Shown: positions 25,504 through 39,677 of the stretch, piece by piece | Position numbering within the stretch: position 1 is the stretch's first letter | How the letters are laid out: every line of letters begins with the position of its first letter | Origin: Micromussa lordhowensis | Lineage: Eukaryota > Cnidaria > Anthozoa > Scleractinia > Lobophylliidae | Length of the DNA stretch: 64,000 bases | Reading direction: 5' to 3' | NCBI GenBank assembly: GCA_964020085.1 | Contig: OZ026604.1 | Location: forward strand, 8,942,632-9,006,631 | The notes under the pieces: model-generated | What the model was told of the DNA's origin: nothing | The model's database searches: none | The model's input: only the letters and a program-made list of their open reading frames with translations | Made by a program: the position numbers and the translations under genes

Positions 25504-28500
25504 TTCGCGTGCAATTTAATGCGGAATTCCCTCGTCAGGTAATGAATTTTCCTAAAGAATTACATTTGTATGATTGGTGTAACATAAAGTTCTTGTTAAC
25601 GCAGTTTGAGTAGCAATACAGTTTGTTGTTATTTACTATAGTAGTATGGAGCTTTTAGTGACAGTGACAGTCGTTCTGTGCTTTGTTTCAGAGGTGAGCA
25701 TTTACTGCTGTTTTTGGCTCAAACTGTAGCTCGACAAACTGTTGAGCAAAGGCAGTTTCGACCTCACCGCCCTGCAACAGATGCACGTCCAAAAGCCAAG
25801 ACCAGGACACTTGGAACAAATGGCGCAACTCCACCACTGCCAGAACATGACTTGGATCCTCCTAGGTTTGCTCGTAAGGCCCTCGAGTTTATCCTACAGG
25901 ACTGGAGAGCTGTTAGTGCAATGCTGAGAGATGGCTGTCGATCATCAGGAGAGGCAAAGTAAAGAGAATATTCTGTACATAGGATCTAGCATGGCTATTT
26001 TGTAGTAACACGTGGCGTACAGAAATTGATTTTTGTCCCTCGCAGCAAAACCAAAACAAATTGCTTAAAAAATGCATCATTTGTTGCTTTTTCCAGAGGT
26101 GACAGAACAACAAAATGACATAAAATCAGTCACACGCCAAGCAAAAATATCAAACAGTAGATTATTTATGACAAAGCTTGCTCATTAAAGGTACTGTCAT
26201 TAAGGTGACTACCTCATTACAGTAATGTTCCTATGCAATCAGAGTTCAATTTTGAAGCCCATGATTTCAAGGATTTCTATCCCCCATAATAAAGATGTGC
26301 TGGGAAAGATCAATATGGTTCATTGCAGTTACTAGTTGTCTTGCTAGCCATAAGTGTGCACTTTGTTCACCTGGGCCCAGTTGTGCAAAGAGTGGATAAT
26401 GCTATCCCCTGAAAAAAATCGCTGTTGTGCAAGACAAACTATGATTATCATATCCATGGGATAGTGATTCATCAGCATTATTCATCCCTTGAACAACTTG
26501 TGCCCGGTGACAAAGTAACCACAACTTACTCCTTTTTTTCTGTTAGACTGCATGTACACGAGAGCAGTGGCTTACCTGATACAGGCTCAAGCCATCTCAT
26601 TCCTATGACTGAGCAGGAAGATCGTCTTTCAAGTCAAGCGGGTACAGTACGACTCGATGCATTCACACACTGTCTTGTAGCCAAGTGTGGTCCTGAGGTA
26701 AGAGGATGACGTATGTCGTTTGTTAGGGCTATAGCCTGCGTAGCAAGCGTTCCCGTACGAGCTGAGCGCGAAAGAGCTTTTCCGCATTCCGGCCGCACAG
26801 AAAATGGGGCGAGAGCAAAAAGGTCGAAGGAGCTTTAAAAAGATGGCGCATTGCACTGTCTTGTTCCTTTTTCAACGAAAAAGCGATCCCTGTTTCGTTG
26901 AGCTTCAACAAAACTTCGCTCAAACACGATTCAAAATCTTCCACACATTCCGCCACTTTATTCGATCCCAAGAGGCGTAAAACTTTGATACCTCCATGTC
27001 AAACCTATCAATCAAATAAACCACGCCGCACCAATTAGAAGCCCCGTTCGTGGGCGAACGGGTTTTTCAGAATTAAGGGGCTTGCCGGCAAGCGTTCCCT
27101 TCTGAGCTAAGTTCTTTAACATGAGTTGGAAGTTCTACATTGTAGATTAATGCTGCAATTCCATTTTGTAGATACTTGATCCTCTTCTTGTCACACTGGT
27201 CACGGCAATAGAAAATTCAACGGATCCTCACAAATCTGATGAGATGAGACTGGCTCAGCGCTTTATCAGATCTGTAGCCAGAGTTTTTGTTGTTCTAGCA
27301 TCACAAATGGCCCCTGCAAATGGCAAACGGAAAGTGTAAGTGAGACGTTCTAGAATTATATTTTCAGCTACTCTGTAATGAGAGAATTGCCCAGTACGTA
27401 ACAATTTTCATAGGGCAACAAAACATTTATAGGCACCCTGTTCGGTTATATAGCTGAGTTTTAAAACAATCTGATAACATGCTGGAATAAACTATGATAG
27501 TAGTCATCCTTTTAGGAGGAGCGTGTAGAAGGCTGGAAGGATGGGAAGGAAACTTGCACTAAAATTTCAAAACTACTTCTACGAAACTTTGTTCCTTCCA
27601 GCCCATGATTTCGATGCAAGACTTGCAGTTCAGGTGAGCCCCAGCTCCAAAGGGCCGTTAATGTGCATAAATATAATACTAATACTCTAGCCACAACCTA
27701 ATGCTGTACTTACTGGTTGCTTTTTACTTGCCAACAGAGGTGTTGTTCAACCCTTGATGAAGTGCCAGCGCATTTTCCAGTGTCTCTCAACCATAGCCAT
27801 TCCTGAACTTGTTCAAGTTGCTGATGCAATACTTGCCCCAGTGCGACTTGGCATCTGCCGTCCGGCCCAACCCTTCAGCCTTTTGTCCTCTACGCTAGAA
27901 GCCACACAAGCTAGTGAGGATTTATTCACTGTAGAACCACTGCCCATGAGGCCCTCTACACCATCGTCTGTTGAGGAGGCTGCCACCCAAGAAAGGCCTA
28001 GTGTTCAAAGAGTGCGAAACCAGAGACACAGAAGGAGACAGGTTGTGACTATTCCTCGTGCACAGGAACAAAGTGCTGTACCAGTTGGGGGACCAGCTGT
28101 TGATGGAGAGGAAGTAGAGGTAACAGTGTTCATTGGGTTGCCCATTTAGTTTACTGGAGTTCAAAATGTTTGCTCTTCACTAATGGATATTATATCTCTG
28201 ACTGTGCGTACGTGAGCTTCTTCATGTAATCATGAACAGCATTTAAACTTTTACCTATATGTCCTCACTTTGATTGATGGATAAGGCCTACACATCCATC
28301 CGTCAATGTCTCTTGTCTTTGGTTTCGAAAGTTATTTTTGATAGTAACTGTTAATCTAATTTTCATAAAAAATAAATAAACGCCAAATTATAGTATGCCA
28401 ACAGAGTCTTGTACGCCAAGTTGTTTAAATTCCGTTCATGGCTTTACTCAAATCAAGATAACAATGCCAGCTTGGCGCTCGTATCAGGTAGTGATAATAA

Positions 28501-31500
28501 TCAAACTGCTGGAGAATGGGTTTGGGGGTACACATTCACGATTCAACAACTGAAAATTTGTGTGTGGATTTCAAACCAACATAACACAGTTTATGCAATC
28601 TATGCGGTGTTGGTGTATCAGCTATTACAAAACATTTAGGTTTTTAGGTCACTTACTTTCATAAATATGGCCATGGTTTGTTTTTCTTCAAAATGCTTAA
28701 AGGGGCTCGGTCGCGGTATTTTGATATATTTTGATACCCATTAGATGATAATAACCTTTAAATTGAAGACAACTTGAAAAAAAGCAGTATACTGTGATAG
28801 AAAAACACCAAAGAGATAACAAGATTGACACGGATTACAAACTTCAGAACTGTGCTTTCATGGCAGGTTGTTGAAGGTGGGGAGATGGAGTCAGAAAGCC
28901 ACGAAGAAGCTGGAGATGAAGAAATCGAGAGTGGAGCAGCTGGGAATGAATCCGACATGGATTTGGACTTGCTGGCCGAGAGTGACAGTGACAGTGAAGA
29001 GAGTCAGGTACAACATGGAGACTTTTAGGCCGTGTTCTATTGGGATGCATCGTTTCAACCGCAACCAGTTTGGGTTGATACGGTTGACGTTTCTCAAACA
29101 CTTTTGCAGCCATTTTCGCTGCTAATGCTTTTTCAACCCTTTCAGCCTGGTTTGAGGTCGGTTGAAAAAAGTTGATCAATCAAACCAGCCGAAAACGGTT
29201 TTTGCCCAGTAGAACATGAAAAAACCCAACCAGCCAGAAATGGTTGATACAGAGTGAACACGAGCTTAACTTCTCCTTCCTTGAGACTGATCTTTTTATG
29301 GATTCTTTTCTAGCCTTGAGAAACGGTTGGTCCAAATCTTAGATTTGTAGCATTTCTGGGAACCACGTTGCTGGGAGAATATGTTTCGAAATATTACAGC
29401 AGTTTGCATTTGGTGCACTTCTTTATTGCCTAAATATCTCAGTTGTAAATGTTTCTAAACGTAAACAGATTTTGCCCTGATGAAGAACATGTTTGGTAAA
29501 CTTGCTACAAACATAGTTCAAGAAGCCATGACTTTCCAATTTGTCTCAAATTACATAACAAAGCTTTGCTCTTGGAACTCATTTAACTTTTTTTCTAAAA
29601 AAAAGGACTTGAGTTTGATATCCTTGCCCAACCACTGTCAAGTTTTTGCCTGCACAATCGATACTAGCTAAGGTTACTGTGTACAAACTGAAGTAATTGG
29701 TAGCACAAGAACTTATGTGATTATTATTACAATGGATTGGATTTTTCAGTTACATGAAATTGGACAAGAGGAGGTTTGTGGAAAGCAAATAAAGTTTGAA
29801 CTGTAATGAATTGTCTATTGTCACCAGGTCGGAGAAGTTCATGTAGTGGAGAGCGTTCGTCGCAATCGCGTGACTGGCTCACTGATTGGCTCAGACGGAA
29901 GTGCTAGCATGCATGGCGAACATGTGGAGCTGTACTCTGAAGAAGAGTCGTCCACTGGGGAAGAGGAAGAGGAGGAAGAAGAAGAGGAGGAGGTGGTGGT
30001 GGAAACATATGACCTGCCTGAGAGTATAGAAAACAGGCCACCAACAGCAGGTATCTGACCAGTTCTACGATTTGTAGACGACAATAAGCAGGACTTACGT
30101 TCAGAGAATTGTAGGTCTGATCCTAGGAATTCATGCAGAGGTGTTAGAGTTGAAATCATATTGTACTGCACAATAAATAGTAGCACGTTGCGGTACACTC
30201 AAAGCTTTCATTTTAATTTTCACGCACCAGGGTTTTAAGTGTACACTTAAAAATGTAGAAGTGTCTAGTCAGTCAACTCTCTGGTACACATTGGGAAAAG
30301 TGTCAGTTAGTGGAGCTGCCCGCTTACGAGAACCAAGAAGGAAAGTTGGCCATGACGAAGAACGTGGCCGTAACGTGGCCCTACAAATGTTGCGTAGGAC
30401 TCTTGTTAAACAAACGGAGAGCGTGTTTTCCGGACAAACAAAAGAAAAATCCAATTTTCATTCTGAATTGTGTTAATGCAGAGTGTGTCTGGGAGGTAAA
30501 ACGTGGAACTGAAAAAGTGTCTGTAAGTAGAGCTGTCTGCTTACGTGAGTGTCCGTTAGCGGAGAGTTGACTGGACTGCTGAATAGTGTAGCGTAATGTG
30601 GCACACTGAGACACCGTGTCCAGGATACCAGTCAGTTAAACGTGAAAGAACTTTTCAACAGCTTTCATTGAAATGGTGTCATCCACAGAAAAATGTTGAT
30701 GATGAAATACGAACATTACAAATACAATGTGCAAAATAGCTTGTGTGACTCCGAGCGAAAGGGTTTAATTATTTACTAAGTACATGACCATAGCTGATCT
30801 TTTCTTCTGATAGGAGTCGACCCCAGTACCACTCCTCATGCCATGCAGTGGGCCATACGTGCTAACAACACCCAGTCACGTGCTACTGGTAGCAGCGCAG
30901 CTACCCCTCAAACCACAAGTGGCGGCACAGGGTTTATCTATGTTGATTCCACGTCACTCAGACGAAGTGGTGGTAATGCTGCAGCTGCCAGCACTGCCGC
31001 CACCACTGAGGTGCCTGGGACTAGTGGTTCTCATAGTATGAGTAACTCGGCCAGTGCCCTGGCACGAGCTTTTGGTATTGTTGTGAGGGAGGTGAGTTGG
31101 CTTAATTTGAGGTTCTTTGAAATTAGTCAAACTGAAACTTTCTCAGGCTGTTCGTATTGCTAGTATTACAAAATGTCTTTCTGCAGGGTGGATGGAAAGT
31201 ATCTTCCTCTTGTCCCTTCACTCGTCAATGGAGCATAGGGCATCCATAGTTTTCCCCCGCTTGTCTGGATTTAGAGCTTTGAGTTCCATTTCGTGCCATT
31301 GTGACCCTGTCTGCCACAGGTTTTGTTCAGCTGAGGGACTGGTGATTGATTCTGCATTTTCCTCTGTAGGTAACAGACCTCCTCAACACTGCACAAGACC
31401 CATCAGCATTGCCAGCCGAAAGCTTAACTCCCAGTCCATTAGTCTTAACAGAGATCAGTGCATTGGTTGTTCAGCAGCTTCAAGCGGCCTGGAACTGGTT

Positions 31501-34500
31501 AGCAGTTGTCTTGGATTGTACAGAAGCTCAGCTTCGATTTGGCCTGTCGCTATCTGCAGCTACGGACCCTTCCCACCCCTCCCATCCCCTTCATGAATTC
31601 CATCCAAAGGCCAACAAAGATCGACGCACTCGTGAAGATCCCTCGCTTCTAAGAGCTTTGGAAAATAAACGAAAAAGATCTGTATTAAGACGGTAAGTGA
31701 TTTGGCTTGTATGCAGACTTTCTTTTTTTTTATCTAGACAACGCTAGCCTGAGTATTTTATTGACCATAGGACAAATGTGTTTAGAATGAATATGGGCAC
31801 ATTTCGTTTTGCTTTCCGCTACAGTATCCCCCTGACAATTTTAGAACATATTTTCGATCTTCTCTAAAGATGTCTTTGCCAAGAAAGACTATCGAGTAAC
31901 CATTTTAATGATGATTGAGTGGTACTCTTTGATTACTGTACAGGTTTTTCTCTGATAACTGGTTACTTATTCCAAAGGTGTCCTCATAAAAGATCAACTA
32001 TAATAGTGAAATGTTCTTTTTCCTGTGAAAATAGGCGTCACGGAGCTGCTAGTAGTAACCTGGATACTGGTCGGCAGGACTTCCTAGTCTATGTTCTTTC
32101 ACTCCTGAGAGGCCATTCAAATGAACACGGAGACTCCTTGCCAAAATTGGACGTCTCTTCATTGCGCCATGTGGCCTATGTCTTGGATGCTCTAGTATAC
32201 TACATACGTAACAACCCTAACGCCAGCTCACAAGCTAACTGGTCTAGCGCAGAGAAGACTGTTGCTGCAGATACAGCCAATGACGATGAAGGTGGTGATG
32301 ATGTTGATGACGAGGACAGTGCAAGTTTCAAGAGAGATGCTGAGGAGTACGAAGATGATACAGATCATGTTGAGGACGAACCCATGCCTACACCTAATTT
32401 ACCTGGAAATTTACACAGGTTTGCAATTCTTTCCCTGTTACAGTCATTTTTCCATGGCTCAAATATGATAACATTGTTTAAGATTTCCCCTTTGAGAAAG
32501 CCAGGGGAAGAAGGGAATGAAACAACAAAATGTTTTCAAGTACCTGTGGAAGTAGTGCTCCGTAGATTTCATTTGGATAGTTACATTAAAGTGCTACTAT
32601 GATCAAATTTTAACCCCTTGATTTTTTTGGTTAATCACATAGAATTCTACGAAAGATTAAAAACGCCGTTTACCGTTTACAAATATCTGCATTGGTTCAG
32701 GAGATATTAAAGTTTGAAAAATGAGTAAAATATGCAAATGAGATTACTGATGACGTTATACACTCAACCAAATATTACATGAAAGGGGCTACGTCACGGT
32801 ATTTTGAGTTATTTCTACCATCGACAAAATTACCTTTAAATTCAAGGAAACCTGAAAATAATGCTTTGGAAAGATAGGAAAACACTAAAGAGAATAATAA
32901 ACCATAAAGGAACAAGGATGGTTAAGGATGGAGAAGATTGACACGGATTACAAACAACAATATTGAAAAATTTAGGCTAAATTTTTCAAGCCGTTTAACC
33001 GTGACACAGCTCCTTGAAGTATATAAATAGCACTATCTCGGTCAATTTGCAGCAGACACCATTGAAACTTGGTAGCCTAATAGTTCTAAATGCAACACAT
33101 CTACAGCTATAACAATTTCCGTTCCCATGGCAACTCACTATTTTCCAGTCCCCTCTAGCCTGATATCAATATTTAGTGATTTTAAGCTTGGAAAACATTA
33201 AACAAGGCCATGAACTCAACCTAATGTATTTATATGCTTGCTGGATTATGCCGATGAGGCACCATTGGCAAATATCAATATAGAACCCCAAAAGTGGTCA
33301 GAAAAGCCTTTAATATTGTGGAGATCTGGAACCTAGTATGTTTCTATGGTAACAAAATTGTTCAGCTCATATTGCGGAGCACCACTAGTAGAATTCAAAC
33401 ATTTATCATACAAATTGACTGAGATATCCTTGTTTATCATATTTGATCAAAATGTGGTTGACGTCATCACTTGGTTAATTTGCATATTTTAAAAACTTGA
33501 ATATCTCTGGAACGAAAAGAGATATTTTAAAACAGTAAACAGCATTTTTACTCTTGTACAGACTACCTGTTTAGGTCTTAAAATGGCTCAGATTTGAAGG
33601 ATGCGATTTTCGTCATAGTGGCACTTTAAGGATTTCTTCCAACACTCGAAACTAAGAATTACATTGTGCATACTCATAGGTGTTTCTCTTTTATGAACAT
33701 GACACTCTAAATGTTTCCATTGATTCCCGTGTAATAATATTACTACATCTTCATAATTTATTTGCAAAATCCTATAAGGACATTCAGCAAAGTCCAGTGC
33801 AAGGTGCAAAGATAAAAATGAGTGAATATGTATGTGTAGCTAAAGTAATAATTAATTTCGGTACAATAATACAATAAATGCAATTGAAAGTAGCTGCATT
33901 AAAGTGAATATGTTAAGGAAACAGGTAATTCGCACATGCAAATCTGCCTAATATGTTGGATTAGATTTTCCGTTGATGTGCTGAATCATGTCAGTCTCTA
34001 CAGTTGTCACTTAATTCTTTTTGTATCGAACGCTACATGAAAATGTTATAAACCTGGCACAGCAAAAGTGATATTTTCGTTACAGTTGTTGGTAAAGATT
34101 TAGCATGCATTTTGTTTTCAGCTTTTTTGTGCGGACTGACTCCACCACAGTATTGGGCTGTACCCCTCCAGACCCATACCAGGCACCTGTAGAGGAGGCG
34201 CTGCCTCTGGCATGCCAGCCACACCTTCTACACCCTGCAGCACGCAGGGAGCAGATGTTTGGAACTGTACATGAGCACACAGATAGTAACAAGGGTACAC
34301 CGCTGGTTAGCAGCATGGCTTTGTCACGAGAAGATTCTGAAACTGTCTTCTCTGCTGCGAGAAAGTTCAATGAAGCTGGTGTGGGACAGGAAGGGATTCC
34401 CATGGAGGTTAATGGTAAGAGAGGTTTAGCATGGCCGTGAAGAGCGGGAAAAATGTGGGTACAGCCGTGATGGAAATTGTAATGAGACATTTGTATATGG

Positions 34501-37500
34501 AACATTTTGTAACTTGTAAATTTCAAGGGAATCATTACTTTTCTTCCAGGTAAGCTACTATGTATCAAAACAAACAGAAAATCGCGTCGTGATCAAACAT
34601 GTTTGACCGGAGAACAGAACTGGCGGTTGACGTTTTATTACTTCATACTCTGTACACCCCAAAAGTGCCTTTCAAAAGTAGAAACAATTTCTAGTCTTCC
34701 GATGTAACTGAAAAGTTGGTTCCTTTCCTAATTTTAGCACGTGCATTTATTTCATATGTTTAACTTTGTTGCACGTTTGGCGAGACTGCTAAGTTGAAAA
34801 ATCAGCTTCTGTTGTCAGCGAGGTTCGTATTAGGAAAGAACAGTTATATCATTGGCGTTGGATTTGGCAAGTTTTTTTTTCTCAGGTCTAAGAACTTTGA
34901 AGAATTGAATGAGACCATTATTTCCTAGTTATGCAAGTCATGCTTGTTCTCTACCTTTCGACTAGACAGATGCGTTTTATTCTCTCCTCGTTCTAGCCAC
35001 AGAAAGCAAGCCCTCAGCAGAACCTTCAACCTCATCTGTGGGACGTCCTGATAATGCTTTGGAATCGACTGCACCTGTGGCTCCCAAGCCTTTTATCTCC
35101 AATGGAACCTCAGCCAACTCCCTCTTGGGTCGTTGGCGTTTGTGTGTGGAGTTATTTGGTCGAGTGTTTCTTGAAGACGTTGGATCTGAACCGTCCTCGG
35201 TGTTGAATGAGTTGGGCAGGTTTGATGTGAAAGAGTCTAAATTTAGAAGAGAAATGGAGCGGTTGAGGAACTCCACCCAAAGAGATTTGACCCTTGAGGT
35301 AAGATGACTACAGATTTTGTTGGTGTGAAAATCGTGCTCCCCTTACCGGCATTGCGTCACATATCATGTAAAGAAGATTTGAAAACTTGAATGTATTTAA
35401 TCTGACTCAGGTTGAGCGTGACCGAGCGACACTGATACAACAAACCATCAGGCAGCTTAACACGCAGTTTGGCCGTCGTGGGCCCAGATCTCGCCCCATG
35501 ACTATACATCGTGTGAAGGTCACGTTCAAGGATGAACCAGGCGAGGGCAGTGGGGTAGCTAGGAGCTATTACACGGCAGTAGGAGAAGCGTTCTTATCTG
35601 GAGAAAAACTTCCTCCTCTGGAGCCCAGCAGAAGTAAGCTTGCTTCCTTTTTTTCTTTGCCCCTTGTTGTGACTGTATTTGTTAGTAGTATACTGTAAGT
35701 TGTGTAGATATTGTAATTTAAATAGTGTAAATAGAGCAGTTTAATGTAAGTAGAGTATGGTGCTGTAAGTGGTTTAGAGAGTGTACTGTTCGTAATCGTA
35801 TTGTTAGTATTGTTTCTCTTGTGTTATTGCAAAATGTAAAAATAAATCATCAATGTTGCTGTCCTTGTCTCTAATTTTGATTTATGTTCAAAACAAATTA
35901 GTTTCGAGCTTGTTTGTTAATACACTTAACGCAAACTATGCTGTTATTCCAATCACAACAGGCATAGTTCATCGCATTAAACGAGCCCCAAGTTACCGTT
36001 GCAAGCGTGATCGTGAACGTGAACGTGATGTGAGAAGACAGCTGTCAGCTGATGCTCGAGCATTCCACTTCAGTGGCAGCAGCAGTAGTGCTGATGGAGA
36101 AGACGCTGAAGGCGATGCACTGCCGTACCACAGGAAGTCCTTAGGAGAGAGGCTCTATCCACGCGTACATGCCTTACAGCCTGTAAGTTCTGTTGTTTAT
36201 GGCTTCAAAATGCTAGAAAATGTTCGGATTTGGCTAACGTGTTCACGTTCTTGTTGCCACTCAATTTAGATCACGTGATGCTTTATTTGGGAGACAGGAC
36301 AATTGTAATCTCTCAAATGAATGATCTGAATTGGCTGACAACAAGGACGTAAACACATTACACGAATCTGTCAATTCTGCAGCATGTAAGTCATCGCAAA
36401 CCCACTAGCTCAAACACCTGAATTCGACTCTGTTTTCTGTAACATGAAGCTACTAAGACAATTAGAGTATTGTTACTGCCACTAGGCCGGATCGTAGCCC
36501 ATTGTTAGTTACCGCCAGCATTAGTACCTTCGCAACCTTTAAGAGTTCACCAGTGCTGGGTGGAAAGAGGTGGTCATCGAGATTACTACCATTGAAACAC
36601 TAGTAAATAGTTTCGCATGTTGTCTCTTTTTCAGTCTCTTGCTAGCAAGATCACTGGCATGTTACTGGAGCTATCCCCTGCCCAGTTGCTGCTGCTTTTA
36701 GCCAGTGAAGACACTTTAAGACAAAGAGTTGAGGAAGCTGTGGAGCTTCTCCTTGTTTCTGGAAAGTAAGTAAAAATGGTAAAAATCCTATGATTTTTTT
36801 CCTTTTTTTTTGATATTCCTCTTACAATGTAATTTGTGCTCCAGGGTTAGTTACAATAGAGTGTAAGAGAATCCAAATAAATAACTTGCAACACGATACA
36901 GTTAAAGTGGCATTCTCGGAAAGTCAATGAGAAGGAAAGGTCGCTAGTATTGAAGAAGTAGAGGTAGTGTATGTCGTCTGCCGATTGATCTGTGAATGTC
37001 CAAAACTGCTAAGTCTAGACAATCGTAAAACTCGTGTTTTGTCAGCAGTCTGATAGTAGATGTTTTGCCTCTACAGGAAACCAATCAAGGATGCGGACGA
37101 GGACTCCCTCAGCGCTGGTATGGATCTTGATGATTCTGAAGATGATAGTTCTCCATTATTCTACCAACCTGGCAAGACTGGATTTTACTCCCCACGGCCA
37201 GGAAAGTGCACAGAGGAAAGACTGAACTGCTTCAGGAATGTCGGCAGGTATGTCGTTATTATAATTGTTCTTTCATGATCCCTTTAATTGGCTAAAACTA
37301 GGCGGCCCAAGTGAATGGCTGTATATTGTTGATCTTATCTTCCCTCAATGGAGAGGAATGCCCATTTTACCCGGGACTAGGATGAAGCAAACTGAGGCAC
37401 TTCCCTCAGTCATTTTGTTCTGTTATCCCTGAGCTATGTTTAAATGTAGTCATCATAAACACCCTAAATACCTAGGAAGAGAACTTAACCATGGACGTAG

Positions 37501-39640
37501 TCTCGGTCATTCCCCCCCCCCCACCCCCCCCTGGCTATGACTCTGTTATTTAGTTATTTTTAAGGGGGCAGGGAAGGTAAGTGTGTAATATTCTTGCATA
37601 CTAGTACTGTTCACTGGGAAATCCTGTTTTGCACTAAGCCCATCAGTTGGTAGTCTCCGGTCTTTAACCACCCAACACAAGAGAGAACACTATGCCATTG
37701 TTCACTTAAACTCTAGTTGAGACACTGCTTAAAATACGTAACGGCATCCGTATAGCTGTATATCTGTTTAACAGTTTATAACTGTCAGGTTTAAATTAGC
37801 GTAGAGCTGATTTTTCCTTTCCTTGTTTGATTGTCCCGTTCACATCTTTTTTTAATGCGAAGACTGCATTCCGAGATGAACGCACAACCTTTGCGTCTGT
37901 ATATTTTTTTCAGTCTAATTCATATTTTGTAGGCGTAAATTTACTTCAGCTATGTTTCAGCAGTTGCCGAAATTTTTGTCCGAAATGAGATAAACCGTTT
38001 CCGAAATTTCAACGTCCGAAATGTTTTTCGAATGACGCATGTTCAGCAGTCTTTAAAAAACACCTCACCAACTTTCTTTCTGTTCGTATCCAAGGATCAT
38101 GGGGTTGTGTCTACTACAGAATGAGTTGTGTCCAATCAACCTCAACAGACACGTCATAAAGCACATTCTCTCCAGAAGGGTAAGCCGAATCTACCATCTT
38201 AAGGTGCTAGTATATAAATGTTACACACGAGTTCAAATAACTCAAAGTACTTTACAACATGTACATTTTTTTCGTGTTCACAATTGTCTGAAAGACGGTT
38301 CTAGAAGGTTCCGTAAAGGTGGCAAATTAGTTTTCTTGCCATGTTGGCAGTAGGAGGAACTTAATTTAAAAATTACTAGATATCAATGTTTTCACTGGGC
38401 TTTTCATCGTCAATGGTATAATCACTGTCAGAATTTTTTCTTTAGTGCTTGGGACAGCAACATTGCAATTTATTCCTTGACAAATATCTTGGCAAATAAA
38501 ACAAAAAACGTTGGCAACTGCGTAAAGAAAAAAATGACTACATCTGGTAATGCTTTCAGAAAGTCAGCCATGGTTGTGAAATGATAATGGCGTGGACTTT
38601 TTTTGTAATTAAAAGTTCTACTTGTTATTTCATAGACTGGTTGGCATGACCTGGCTTTCTTTGACCCTATGCTGTATGAAAGTTTACGCAAGCTGATTGT
38701 TGAAGCTGCTTCTCCCAATGCTGAACACATTTTCAAGGGACTCGACCTAACGTTTAGTGTCCAGGTCACCGCGGACGAAGGCGATGGCAGCCAAGTAGAG
38801 TTGGTTAAAGGTGGAAAGAATGTGGCAGTCACATCGTCAAATGTGCATGAATATGTACGCCTGTACGCAGAGCACAGGATGGCTGGTAACAACAAAAAAG
38901 CTCTTCAGGTAAGTTTTGTGCATCACGTGCTCGTAATTAGCTATGTTCTAAACGAGCAGGGGACTGGGGACGAATATTTAAAATCGGTTTATTTGAAAAA
39001 CTGGACCTGGGGCCCGTTTCCTGAAAACCCCGGAAACTTTCCGGGCCCGTAAAGCCATTTTTAGTTCATTTGTATCTAAAAACGGAGAAGTGTATACTCC
39101 TGAAACTTCTTGTGTGAAGAGAACCTCTGTTTATATTAAGAATTGGTGAATAAAACAGCTCTGCAATCATAAGGTTTGAGATTTTGCTACGGCTTTTCGG
39201 GTGCGAAAACTTCTTGTAGATGCTCTTTTAGGTACCAGGCTCAGTTTTTCAAATAAATCAATTTTAAATATTTGTGCCCAGTCTCTTGCTCGCGTAGAGC
39301 ATGGTAAATGGCGCACTTCCGCTCACGTGACCAGGAGCCACCCAAATTTATTGGAAAAACAAAAGAAAAGAAAGTGTTTACTTAAGATGCATCTCCTGCA
39401 GGATTGGTTTGGGACACCGACACGGTGACTATTTCATTGTTTTGGGACACCGGTAGCCACGACGTCGTGCGAAAACACTGTATACCTGAGAATTCTACCA
39501 GAGGTACATCAATAACACAAAGAGCAGTTTTTTTGATCAAAGTTGTATAAGTTTCAATGGCAAGCAAAAAGTCATTTTGTTGCTATGACGACATGAAAGG
39601 GTCAAACGTTAACTCCTAAAACTATCTGTTATAGGGGGCA

Positions 39641-39677
<37 letters not shown>

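Noticed and set aside
29029..29265. A possible TIR element starting GGCCGTGTTC and ending near GAACACGAGC
   Set aside because: The ends pair weakly and the repeated word AACCNGNN within it could be chance; no target duplication was seen.
31117..31596. A 159-codon + strand frame overlapping a UBR5 exon
   Set aside because: It is in a different frame from the conserved exon 31370-31692 ([20 protein letters not shown] block) and crosses its acceptor.
34080..34568. A 162-codon minus-strand frame
   Set aside because: It lies antisense to the UBR5 exon 34122-34414, which is supported by frame, splice sites and homology.
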